Below are positions 16,371 to 23,756 of a stretch of 26,679 bases of DNA, in pieces. A program made the position numbers and the translations under genes. The notes beneath the pieces are model-generated. The model did no database searches. It saw only the letters and a list, made by a program, of their open reading frames with translations, and had not been told where the DNA came from. The stretch's first letter is position 1. Every line of letters starts with the position of its first letter. The stretch comes from a virus, in the IMG/VR virus record IMGVR_UViG_3300046488_000196, positions 1 to 26,679 of that record. The stretch is one strand, 5' to 3'.

Positions 16371-16386
16371 AATCCCCGGCCGGATT
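16371..16386 (-). terminator. Short hairpin followed by T-run
   Basis: On the transcribed strand AATCC pairs with GGATT around GGCCGG, followed by TTT then AAGG, in the 107-base gap after the secreted-protein gene. The stem is short, so this is a weak terminator candidate. Confidence 0.3.
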
Positions 16387-16410
16387 CCCTTTAACTAATG
16401 GAGAGTTTAG

Positions 16411-16430
16411 AAAAAGGTTCCCGACCGGGA
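16411..16430 (-). terminator. Short GC hairpin followed by T5
   Basis: TCCC pairs with GGGA around a 4-base loop, then ACCTTTTTC follows on the transcribed strand, 23 bases past the stop of the secreted-protein gene. A minimal terminator shape; the stem is only 4-5 bp. Confidence 0.35.
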
Positions 16431-16452
16431 GTCAGTTCATCGGGTGGGTTTA

Positions 16453-16938
16453 TTAATCTTTCTTTGCGATATAAATCCAGACTTCCTTATATACATCTGC
16501 CCGGTTTCCCGCTTCACCAACTGATTTTATTCTGTAGTATGGAAATTTATATGAACTGAATGTTGTTAACGTTGTAATCTGCAAAGTCTCCGCGCTGTCG
16601 GCAACTGTCTCAAGTGTATCTAAAATTAAAGCTACATCTTCAGCATTAAACGATGCCTCTATTGTCGTAGTTACGTGCGGCTTGGCAGTGGTACTTGTTT
16701 GCAGAATCGCTATTGTCGGCGGATAAGTAACAAACGATTGATCATCATAATCAGCCATCGTAAACCAATCCGAGCTTACAGTAGCGGTACTGTCTATATC
16801 CGTCCCCTGGTATAAAAGCAGTCCTCCCCCGGCTCCCAGCTTCGTTTGCTTTACAGTTGTGGTTTGCGCATCGGCTGGGAAAGTCATTAAAGAAACAAGC
16901 ACTAAAAGAAACGCGAAAAGTAACCCTGTGGTTTTCAT
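16453..16938 (-). CDS. Secreted protein with Sec signal peptide, function unknown
   Basis: A 161-residue protein with a classical signal peptide: Lys at position 2, hydrophobic core LLFAFLLVLVSLMTF, and an ADA-Q cleavage site near residue 24. The mature part (137 residues) is Thr/Ser-rich and beta-like with no Cys. The ATG has GGAG at good spacing. Its neighbours are head-region genes. The C-terminal pattern, a tyrosine/valine strand then YKEVWIYIAKKD, is faintly similar in design to the exported protein at 7553-8068. The product probably acts in the periplasm or on the outer membrane of a Gram-negative host; no family recognised. Confidence 0.65.
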   Translation of the reverse strand: MKTTGLLFAFLLVLVSLMTFPADAQTTTVKQTKLGAGGGLLLYQGTDIDSTATVSSDWFTMADYDDQSFVTYPPTIAILQTSTTAKPHVTTTIEASFNAEDVALILDTLETVADSAETLQITTLTTFSSYKFPYYRIKSVGEAGNRADVYKEVWIYIAKKD

Positions 16939-16953
16939 GATATTACTCCGTAA

Positions 16954-17484
16954 TTAAATAAATCTTATGTGATGAATTGTTGAGCCGCCATTCCCTGACT
17001 CATTCCTGATTTCGTTTTCGGCAATTTTTATTTGTTCCAGAACTTCAGACATTTTTTTATAGATGATCCTCTTCGCCCCGGGATCTACTTCAGCGGCGCT
17101 TGTTTGTGAAAGATCTTCGTAAGTAGTTTTCAGATCATCAAGTCTCTTTACCCACCAGCTTCTTTGATCCACTCCTGAAGTAAGCAGCGGATAAATATGA
17201 ACAGTCCCCTCGTGTAATACTTTAAGGTCATTCACATCGGTTTTATTTTCCGCCACTACCTGGTAATCATAATCCCCGTTTGTAATTGTAGAAGTCCATG
17301 CCTTCGTTTTGATAAATACAAAACTTTCCCCATTGGTAGTACCTTCAAGGATGATTGCGGGACCGGTGCTTTTTTTGAGAAGAATTTTAAGAGTATAATC
17401 TGAGGCAGGATAATCTGATAATGATTCTGTGAAGTTCCAGCTTGCGCCGGCGAAAAGTTTATATGTCAGAAAATTTAATTCCAA
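16954..17484 (-). CDS. Conserved-type head-region phage protein
   Basis: A 176-residue protein. The start is a TTG at 17484; an in-frame stop two codons upstream and no close ATG leave little choice. The N-terminal 105 residues form a beta domain (ASWNFTESLSDYPASDYTLK, then NGDYDYQVVAEN and GTVHIYPLL). A helical C-terminal part (VDQRSWWVKRLDDLKTTYED, then KMSEVLEQIKIAENEIRNES) follows. This two-part design, with DxRSxxxxxLxxL after the beta domain, is common in a family of unnamed proteins found between terminase and portal genes of lambda-type phages. Role unknown; minor head or connector function is possible. Confidence 0.6.
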   Translation of the reverse strand: MELNFLTYKLFAGASWNFTESLSDYPASDYTLKILLKKSTGPAIILEGTTNGESFVFIKTKAWTSTITNGDYDYQVVAENKTDVNDLKVLHEGTVHIYPLLTSGVDQRSWWVKRLDDLKTTYEDLSQTSAAEVDPGAKRIIYKKMSEVLEQIKIAENEIRNESGNGGSTIHHIRFI

Positions 17485-17601
17485 AAACTATAACTTTTAA
17501 AAGGTTGTTAAATTCAGTCCGCAATCTGAATCATTCCTTATTAAAAGTTTAGTGGTAAAAAAAAATTATTTGATGTGTTTTTGAACATATTTCGCATAGA
17601 C

Positions 17602-17621
17602 TAGTGGGGAAATCACCACTA
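17602..17621 (-). terminator. Hairpin overlapping stop codon
   Basis: TAGTGG pairs with CCACTA (6 bp) around an 8-nt loop. The first three bases on the transcribed strand are the stop codon of the HTH-like gene. No T-run follows, so function is uncertain. The rest of the gap (17485-17601) shows an A-run and A/T-rich DNA but no convincing promoter. Confidence 0.3.
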
Positions 17622-17864
17622 TTTATGCTTTTTATATATATAATCATGAATTGTGCCCGGTTCTAACCCATATTCCTTCCCAATTTCCACCTCCGCCTTT
17701 TCAATTGTAAGTCCTTCTTTTCTCTTTTTTTTGAATAATTCTTTGATCTTGAATACCTGATATTTTTTATCGTCTAACAGTCCCACCTTTGATGCCATCT
17801 TTGCGATATCATGGACTACATTCTCTGTTAAATAATCATCCTTGCAAAGTTCAATATTGCTCAT
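17619..17864 (-). CDS. Small HTH-like protein after terminase
   Basis: An 81-residue basic protein, ATGA-coupled to the large terminase. The C-terminal half (GLTIEKAEVEIGKEYGLEPG, then TIHDYIYKK) looks like a helix-turn-helix of the kind in which a short turn precedes a recognition helix. The N-terminal half is helical. In lambda this place holds gpW, a 68-residue head-tail joining protein, but the sequence here looks more like a DNA-binding protein. It could help packaging or regulate late genes. Moderate trust in the gene, low trust in any function. Confidence 0.6.
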   Translation of the reverse strand: MSNIELCKDDYLTENVVHDIAKMASKVGLLDDKKYQVFKIKELFKKKRKEGLTIEKAEVEIGKEYGLEPGTIHDYIYKKHK

Positions 17865-19993
17865 GCCATCCTCCTGGGCTCAGTTCTTCTTTGCCGGCCC
17901 GCCTGTTGTTCGTTTGTTTTTTTATCCTCTTTAATTTCCCCCTTCATCTCCTCCAGCTGCGCGTCAATGTTTTCCTTTAACAGATCCCATTTTATATTCA
18001 GACTCTTCATAGCGCAATAACTCCCCACTAATAAATCAAGCTCATCATTGGATGCTGATTTAACCTTCTTCTCATAAATCATAAAACTAAATATTCCGCT
18101 ATTCTTTTGAACGCCGTGTTCAGCTGTTAGTTCATCATAGAATTCTACATCGCAAAACTCTTTCGTAAAATGAAGCCACTTAGCACGTCCCTCTCCTTCC
18201 TTTAAAATATTCTTTACCTTTTCAGCAGCCCTCCCAGATCCGTTACTTAACCCGGCAATTCCCTCAAGTACATTATCAAAATTTCCATCGTTCAACTCTG
18301 CGGTCTTACTAAAAAGCTTTTCCGTTCCCGAATTTCTTCCCTCTGCAACTATATTCAACCTTGCATAAAGTTCGCCCTTCGCAGCCTGAGTGCCTATTCT
18401 TATTAGCATAGTCTTGTCGTTATTTACCATGGTCCCTTTTCTCGGAAGAAGAGGCGCTCCATATTGATTCGCCCCTTTCGTAGCATAATATCCTTGCCGC
18501 CATCTGCCCGCGCAAAAATCATAGACTGGTTGCGGTAAATAGCCCGAGTCAAAGAATCTCATTTCAAGCGGGATCTCTAGTCCATCCTTCCTGACATACT
18601 TTTTCGTTTCCAAATAATCTTCAAGCTTCTGCCAGGTTGCCGGCTCTGCAGGATTCCCGGGTATGATTTTCTTGTCCACAATCCATCCTTCTTCGCCCAC
18701 GCCCCAGCCGTAAGCTCTGAATAATAAACGTGCTGGCTTGCTTGCACTCCCTTGTTGAACATCCACCATCGAAGTAATAACCATAACCCCATTCGGGATC
18801 CCGGGAGAATCCGAGTTCATATAATCTTCACGTTTGTCCAGGAGCTGCTTTGCATCAGTTGCTTTCCCCTTTGTTTTCGGATAGGGAAGTCCCTTACAAT
18901 TATTCCAGTGAGATTCCAAAACAGAATCATCACCATTTGCGCTCGCTAATTCTGCCTCACATTTTTGTTTTGCAACACTTACCAGGTTACTTAATGGAGA
19001 CATAATTTCCGGAAGAAGCCAAGATGGATAATAATATTTCAAATGTTCATATTTATGCTTCCAGTGACCGGTAGTCTCTAATAAATGCATCCTCTCAGGC
19101 TCGTTATACATCACTCCGCATTTGGGACATACTGCTTTCGCGCTTTCATAATTATATTTAATAGGATTCCCCATAAGGTCCTTATCACTTTCAATATACA
19201 TCTCATCGTCTAAGAATTGTATCTCCTCCTGGCAGTGCGAACATATAATATAATACTGTCCCTGGCTGCCGGCAACTGTCTTAACATAGATATTGCTTTC
19301 GCCTTCAATTCTGGGAGTGGAAATATTTATATGAAGATAATCATACTTAAAAGAGCTGGTTCTTTTTTCAAGATTTGTAATAGGACTTCCTTCAGAATCC
19401 TTTGTCAACTTCAACGCATCGATATCATCTGCAAAAGTTCTTTTAACAGACCTCTGTCTAACTCTGCCCCTCGATGTTCCGGAAATAATCTCTGTCCATC
19501 CTCCCGGATACATTTTCTTCCTGGTAGAACTTTCTGCAGAGTCTCCTCTTTTCTTCCTTGCAACTTTTTTCTTAAGAATAGGAGACGCTTCAATGATTCT
19601 CTCGAGTTTTTGTTCCGCGAAAGACTTCACTTCCTGGTCTGTTGGTTGCATAATCAGCAAGGAAGACGGGTCCTTATCAACAAAATAAGCCCACAAAACA
19701 CATAATGCAATCGTTTTCCCGAACTGCGCGCACCCCATAATAGCACTATTTCTCACCGTTGGACATGTCCACAGCTCCAATATCTCCCTTAAATGAGGAA
19801 CATTTTTAATTCTAAACGGTCCCGGGATCGCAAAAGTTTCATCAAAATTTATATTTGCTTCCGCCCATTCGATAATTCCTTCCTTTGATGGAGGTTTAAG
19901 AATACTATTCCCCGCCTTTATAATATCCAGCATATTGGAAAGCATATACCGCCTCTCCAACCCATCCAAATAATATGAATAATTATTCTCCAT
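17861..19993 (-). CDS. Terminase large subunit, lambda gpA family
   Basis: A 710-residue packaging motor and nuclease, close to the usual length of lambda-type gpA (about 640). The gpA pattern is clear: FAIPGPFRIKNVPHLREILE near 54-73, the ATPase motif MGCAQFGKT at 86-94, LIMQPTDQEVKSFAEQKL at 113-130, ADDIDAL at 188-194 as Walker B, and a zinc-ribbon-like pair C251/C254 and C289/C292. The nuclease part has MVDVQQG and FDSGYLPQ with candidate metal-binding aspartates. It pumps DNA into the prohead and cuts the concatemer, probably at cos sites given the gpA type. It follows a membrane-anchored small protein gene. Confidence 0.93.
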   Translation of the reverse strand: MENNYSYYLDGLERRYMLSNMLDIIKAGNSILKPPSKEGIIEWAEANINFDETFAIPGPFRIKNVPHLREILELWTCPTVRNSAIMGCAQFGKTIALCVLWAYFVDKDPSSLLIMQPTDQEVKSFAEQKLERIIEASPILKKKVARKKRGDSAESSTRKKMYPGGWTEIISGTSRGRVRQRSVKRTFADDIDALKLTKDSEGSPITNLEKRTSSFKYDYLHINISTPRIEGESNIYVKTVAGSQGQYYIICSHCQEEIQFLDDEMYIESDKDLMGNPIKYNYESAKAVCPKCGVMYNEPERMHLLETTGHWKHKYEHLKYYYPSWLLPEIMSPLSNLVSVAKQKCEAELASANGDDSVLESHWNNCKGLPYPKTKGKATDAKQLLDKREDYMNSDSPGIPNGVMVITSMVDVQQGSASKPARLLFRAYGWGVGEEGWIVDKKIIPGNPAEPATWQKLEDYLETKKYVRKDGLEIPLEMRFFDSGYLPQPVYDFCAGRWRQGYYATKGANQYGAPLLPRKGTMVNNDKTMLIRIGTQAAKGELYARLNIVAEGRNSGTEKLFSKTAELNDGNFDNVLEGIAGLSNGSGRAAEKVKNILKEGEGRAKWLHFTKEFCDVEFYDELTAEHGVQKNSGIFSFMIYEKKVKSASNDELDLLVGSYCAMKSLNIKWDLLKENIDAQLEEMKGEIKEDKKTNEQQAGRQRRTEPRRMA

Positions 19994-19999
19994 CAGTTT

Positions 20000-20476
20000 T
20001 TATCGTAATCCAATTTCATCTTTTAGCTCAGTATAGCGGACATATTCAGCAATTAGTATATTCTGTATCTGATGAATGTGATCTTTAACTTCTTTTAATG
20101 TTGTAGGATGCAAATCCTGTATTAAACAAATTTTAGCCGGTAAAGAAGCATCAGCAATAGCCTGTTTCAATATCTTTTTTGTTGGTGATAAAGATTCTTC
20201 TATTAATTTTTTAATTTTATCTGGGGATGGCCATTCTATAAAATTAATTCGACCTGGGCGTGGGTCTATTGTCCCTGGACTTATCTCTTGAATATCTCCG
20301 CCGTGCTCCAATCCGGTTGGCATCCAACCAAAAGTCCAATTCCTCTCATGAAATTTCTTTTTAAGATTCCTTACAAGAGCTAATATCTTTATCTTCCATT
20401 TCTCATAATATTTTGTTACAAAAATTGTAATAATATCATATAAAAATATTAATAAAATAACCTCATATGGTGTCAT
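20000..20476 (-). CDS. Membrane-anchored protein of unknown function
   Basis: A 158-residue protein with one N-terminal transmembrane helix (VILLIFLYDIITIFVTKYY, about residues 5-23) and a basic stretch behind it, predicting an anchor with the rest in the cytoplasm. The later part has SPGTIDPRPGRINFIEWPSP and a helical C-terminus with KEVKDHIHQIQNILIAEY. ATGA-coupled to the zinc-ribbon-like gene upstream and placed directly before the large terminase gene. No family recognised. Confidence 0.6.
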   Translation of the reverse strand: MTPYEVILLIFLYDIITIFVTKYYEKWKIKILALVRNLKKKFHERNWTFGWMPTGLEHGGDIQEISPGTIDPRPGRINFIEWPSPDKIKKLIEESLSPTKKILKQAIADASLPAKICLIQDLHPTTLKEVKDHIHQIQNILIAEYVRYTELKDEIGLR

Positions 20477-20703
20477 AATAACCTTGGCTCCTTATTTTTA
20501 TTTCTAAATAATTCTGGTTGACTACAGCTGCTGAAATGAGCTATGTGTTCTCCATACCGGAATAATCTTTCCATCCCGTTGTCAAGATCTTCCTTATCCC
20601 GGGTAGTCAAAGAACTTGCGTCCACCGGAATAAATTTCCCATTCTTTGTCTTCAGGAAATATATTTCGGCAAGACATTTCTCGCACTTCTTATTCCTGTT
20701 CAT
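20473..20703 (-). CDS. Small zinc-ribbon-like phage protein
   Basis: A 76-residue protein with CEKC near residues 7-10, KTKNGKFIPVDAS near 18-30, then HIAHFSSCSQPELFR near 53-67. The order C..C, GK..PVD, H..HF..C, FR is shared by many small phage proteins of unnamed function; the cysteines and histidines probably bind one zinc ion. ATGA overlap links it to both the small terminase gene before and the membrane protein gene behind. Function unknown. Confidence 0.65.
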   Translation of the reverse strand: MNRNKKCEKCLAEIYFLKTKNGKFIPVDASSLTTRDKEDLDNGMERLFRYGEHIAHFSSCSQPELFRNKNKEPRLL

Positions 20704-21227
20704 TTTACTTCCTCAGGTTTGTCAAGCTCTTCAGCGTCAATCAGAGCCTCTTCATTAATAATAAACTTCTCGATATCCACGTTAGCAATGATTTCCAGGC
20801 AGCCGTCTACTAAATCATTCGCCTTTTTAGTCTTCACATCATTCAATTCTAATCCAACTATCAGCTCATATCTCAAAGAATTTACCTGACTTTTAACAAC
20901 ATTTACCTGGTTAGACCAGGCGATCAGTGCCGGCTTCTTCTCAATTACTTTGCCCAGAGATTTCTTTAATTCAATTTCTGCTCTTTTGTTTTTCAATTCC
21001 TGTTCCCTCATCTTTAATGTGGCCAGTCTCTCTCCCCCTTGTTGTAATTCAAAATTTTTATGTTCTAAAAATCTTATCTTCCATTTCATTACCTGAATAA
21101 AATCATATTTGTCCCGCTCCATTTTAGGCATCCCGATTTCTTCATCAGCAGCCCATATCTGGATCGTACGCACATCGCATCCGAAAAATTCAGCCAGATC
21201 ACCGGTTGTAACTAACAAAGGCTTCAT
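20700..21227 (-). CDS. Terminase small subunit, Nu1-like
   Basis: A 175-residue protein when started at ATG 21227, which overlaps the preceding stop as ATGA; a TTG three codons upstream is less likely. The N-terminus (LLVTTGDLAEFFGCDVRTIQ) is a winged helix-turn-helix of the lambda Nu1 type that would bind cos. The middle is a long charged coiled coil (ERLATLKMREQELKNKRAE). The helical C-terminus ends acidic and should contact the large subunit. Similar in size to Nu1 (181). It comes two genes before the large subunit, with small genes between. Confidence 0.85.
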   Translation of the reverse strand: MKPLLVTTGDLAEFFGCDVRTIQIWAADEEIGMPKMERDKYDFIQVMKWKIRFLEHKNFELQQGGERLATLKMREQELKNKRAEIELKKSLGKVIEKKPALIAWSNQVNVVKSQVNSLRYELIVGLELNDVKTKKANDLVDGCLEIIANVDIEKFIINEEALIDAEELDKPEEVK

Positions 21228-21457
21228 AAAATACAAGGCTTTTTAAAAACGGTTATGAAAATAAACTGAAAAAATGCCATATTTTGCCTTGTAATTTTCT
21301 GTTGAAATGCCAATTCTGTGATCATACCAACACCGCAAATACCTACAATACGAAACGAAACCGCAACATTTGACCCCAAAAATAATGCGTTCTTTGCGAG
21401 CCTGCCGTGCCCATACTTATTGTCTCTTAGGTAGTACCTTTTTTGTTTAGTGAGCAT
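21224..21457 (-). CDS. Small membrane-type protein of unknown function
   Basis: A 77-residue ORF. The start ATG at 21457 has AAGGAGG five bases upstream, among the best ribosome sites of the window, and the stop overlaps the small terminase ATG as ATGA. These two features argue for a real gene although the sequence matches nothing I know. The N-terminus is basic (KQKRYYLRDNKYGHGRLAKN), followed by a moderately hydrophobic segment (AVSFRIVGICGVGMI) and a second one (MAFFQFIFITVF), so it may be a small membrane protein. Alternatively it is a leader that serves translational coupling of the terminase gene. Confidence 0.5.
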   Translation of the reverse strand: MLTKQKRYYLRDNKYGHGRLAKNALFLGSNVAVSFRIVGICGVGMITELAFQQKITRQNMAFFQFIFITVFKKPCIL

Positions 21458-21459
21458 CG

Positions 21460-22053
21460 TCACCTCCTTCCTATTAGATACTTCGAAGCTTGCAGCAGTT
21501 CTTTGTTCGTTGCATCAGTAAAGATCTTCTGTAGTTCTATCTGCATTGTCTTGCCTCTGTTGCCAAGGAACATCTGGCTGATGCTCATACCTGTTACCTT
21601 TCTTATCCTTTGTCTTCTTTGTAAACCCGTTTTATGACTCTTTAATAATACCACTCTTAAGATCTTATCACCATAACGTTCAAACACCTGTCTGCTAGCT
21701 GCCCCATTTATATTCCTTCCTACTTCCAATATGAATGCATGCAGCCTGGTTAATCTGATTCCTTTACGGATAGAATAACTAACACCTTTCTTTGTCTGCC
21801 TGGCAGAAAAGTATATAAGTCCCAATGGTCTATGCGGGATGATGATCCTGGATTCATTCCGATTCTTATTCGCCTTAATGATGTTCACTTTACTTACTAT
21901 ATCTTTCTTCTTAATGTTGTATTTGTTGGTTATTATATCCTTCATACGAGCAACAGTTGTATTCGTTGCTCTATTAATAGCCATAACCTTTGCTCTATCC
22001 AGATCATTCGAGATGAGTTTGATTATATCTGATTTACTTATTGTTACACTCAT
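21460..22053 (-). CDS. Minor tail protein Z-like (gpZ family)
   Basis: A 197-residue, very basic protein. The N-terminal 60 residues (VMAINRATNTTVARMKDIIT, then NKYNIKKKDIVSKVNIIKA) carry the marked 'A.NRA...T..R......Y.i...d......i..A' pattern of prophage minor tail protein Z. Then follow RIIIPHRPLGLIYF and a C-terminal helix. In lambda gpZ ends the tail and helps DNA positioning for infection. Here the gene is the first of the morphogenesis operon, ahead of terminase, not among the tail genes. AAGG precedes the ATG. It follows the repeat-rich noncoding stretch. Confidence 0.75.
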   Translation of the reverse strand: MSVTISKSDIIKLISNDLDRAKVMAINRATNTTVARMKDIITNKYNIKKKDIVSKVNIIKANKNRNESRIIIPHRPLGLIYFSARQTKKGVSYSIRKGIRLTRLHAFILEVGRNINGAASRQVFERYGDKILRVVLLKSHKTGLQRRQRIRKVTGMSISQMFLGNRGKTMQIELQKIFTDATNKELLQASKYLIGRR

Positions 22054-22094
22054 TTCAATACCTTATTCGATTTTAATCTATTTTAACACTTTTA

Positions 22095-22355
22095 TGTAGT
22101 AGATGTAGTATGTATGTAGTAGATAAATTCGGGTCACATACTACACGCTAATTTCTTTATCTGTAAACACTTATAGTTATGTAGTATATGTAGTATATAA
22201 AATCAATCAATTTTAATTAAATAACTCTGTAATGTGTTAAGGGCTTTTATACATACTACACCCACTACACCACACCTAAACAATTTATTTGAAAGAACTT
22301 ATAATGTAGTACGTAAGCGTTTTTTACATACTACATTGAAACTACATCTACTACA
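22095..22355. repeat. Cluster of TGTAGTA/TACTACA heptamers
   Basis: Ten exact heptamers lie in 261 bases. TGTAGTA starts at 22095, 22104, 22115, 22180, 22189 and 22305. TACTACA starts at 22139, 22254, 22329 and 22349. Near copies start at 22263 and 22340. Four copies extend to the 10-mer TGTAGTATGT or its complement (22104, 22136, 22251, 22326). The last copy overlaps the helicase stop codon. The stretch is the only long noncoding gap (22054-22350) apart from the DGR template, and it parts replication genes from late genes. Candidate roles are iterons of a replication origin or operators for a phage regulator. Confidence 0.85.
22183..22210 (-). promoter_or_regulatory. Candidate promoter for the morphogenesis operon
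   Basis: On the minus strand TTGATT (22205-22210) and TATACT (22183-22188) are 16 bases apart and point toward the gpZ-like gene. The -10 box lies between and partly inside two TGTAGTA heptamers, which would place bound protein on the promoter. In DNA this A/T-rich such matches arise by chance, and the host sigma factor may prefer other boxes. Confidence 0.3.
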
Positions 22356-23742
22356 TATTAAAAGCCTCTGGCTCATCTACAGATGACTTTCCTTTCTTTA
22401 TATCAATAACAACAGAAGAATTAACAGGCTTCATTATATAGCAATCCCTGCATTGATTATTATGATGCTTCAGACGCTTCTTATCGGGTGGAAAGCCCAG
22501 AGATGCCAGAGTTTTACCTATTCTTTTAGCAACAGAATCGTTCGTGTTCATCTTTTTGTATGCATCCCGGCCAGAAAGGTCATACATAACGTCTGTAGGG
22601 GTCAAATATTCAAGATAGCTGCATGTATCAATATCCTCCTTAGTGGGAATGCACCAATGAAGCAGGATCAGATCCTCTTCTGGAGACCGGCGTCTGAATT
22701 GCTCATTACGCTCTTTAAGCGCATCGATCTCATCGCGGTCATAGTAAATATCAAAGCCATCCTTATAAAGAGCCAGGGCCTGCGCATATAGCAATCCAAT
22801 GTCAAAATCATTGTCCACGTCGATACTGTCTATTGCAAAAGGAATCCACCGCCTATTAGCTCCCTGGTCCGTAAGAAATCTATCATCATTGATTGAGCCC
22901 GCGAAGGAAGATCTGCGGAATAGATTAATTTCACCCCGACCGTAAGCCCTCCGCAATGTAACAGTGCGTTTTGACATTGTTGTCTTTATAATTTCAGAAT
23001 CCACCCGGTTAAGAGTAGCCATCTCATCTAAAAATATTAAGATCTTGGTACCCAGCATTTCTTCATGATCCTTGTCCCGTGGATTGAAATTACCTACAAA
23101 CAAATATTTAAGTCTTAGATCCTTTGGAATAAGATTGATAAAGAATCTTGTTTTCCCGCGTCCTTCCTGGCCGCTGAATACAATTGCAACTTCATTGATG
23201 ATGTCGGTATTGACCAATGAAGCTACCATGGTAACAAACCACTTTCTAAAAGCCTTGATCAAAAAATCCCGATTTGCTTTTTCGTCGTTCAGACTTATTT
23301 GTGTTAAGAATAAAGGAAACCGGTCCTTGCCATCCCACTTGGGGAGCATCATGATATATTCAAGGATTGGATCATAATCACTTGAGATCAAATTGCTGCC
23401 AATTAAAGAAAGAAGTCTTCCCTGGCTAATCGAATTACCATTGATATCGATGTTGTTATAAAGATTATCCAGAGCTCTCTCATCAAAGAACTCATATTTC
23501 TTTTCCTCCAATCTTCTGAACTCAGGTTTCTTTGCAAACAAATTATATCTGAATTCATAATGTTGTCCCAGGAACTCCATAACCTTCTTTATTTTATATT
23601 TATTATTTTTAACGGGTTCAAGCTCAATACCATATTTTTTCTTAAAAGATTCAATTTCCAATTCAATGGCGCTTTTCTTTACCGGTTCTTTGTCCGGATT
23701 CTCCGGTATATTTTTGAACTCCTCAGCTGCTTTCTTACTCAT
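22351..23742 (-). CDS. Replicative helicase/NTPase, VirE/D5-like
   Basis: A 463-residue P-loop ATPase. The N-terminal 130 residues are a linker and helical domain; LPKWDGKDRF at about 133-142 is a common lead-in motif of the VirE family. The Walker A is GQEGRGKTR at 191-199, the Walker B ILIFLDE at 234-240, and GSINDDRFLTDQGANRRWIP at 282-301 carries the sensor and arginine residues typical of the family. The enzyme would unwind DNA at the phage origin together with the primase whose gene ends 15 bases upstream. The C-terminus overlaps the last TGTAGTA-type repeat, so the putative origin lies directly behind it. Confidence 0.88.
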   Translation of the reverse strand: MSKKAAEEFKNIPENPDKEPVKKSAIELEIESFKKKYGIELEPVKNNKYKIKKVMEFLGQHYEFRYNLFAKKPEFRRLEEKKYEFFDERALDNLYNNIDINGNSISQGRLLSLIGSNLISSDYDPILEYIMMLPKWDGKDRFPLFLTQISLNDEKANRDFLIKAFRKWFVTMVASLVNTDIINEVAIVFSGQEGRGKTRFFINLIPKDLRLKYLFVGNFNPRDKDHEEMLGTKILIFLDEMATLNRVDSEIIKTTMSKRTVTLRRAYGRGEINLFRRSSFAGSINDDRFLTDQGANRRWIPFAIDSIDVDNDFDIGLLYAQALALYKDGFDIYYDRDEIDALKERNEQFRRRSPEEDLILLHWCIPTKEDIDTCSYLEYLTPTDVMYDLSGRDAYKKMNTNDSVAKRIGKTLASLGFPPDKKRLKHHNNQCRDCYIMKPVNSSVVIDIKKGKSSVDEPEAFNM

Positions 23743-23756
23743 ATATCATTAGTCTG

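Noticed and set aside
19217-19705. Plus-strand 162-codon frame opposite the large terminase, and other plus-strand frames such as 5824-6168 and 14356-14739
   Set aside because: They lie opposite well-supported minus-strand genes and have the Cys/Ser/Arg/Leu-rich composition of antisense shadows.
22095-22355. CRISPR array
   Set aside because: Units are 7-10 bases in both orientations with irregular spacing and no spacers of even length.
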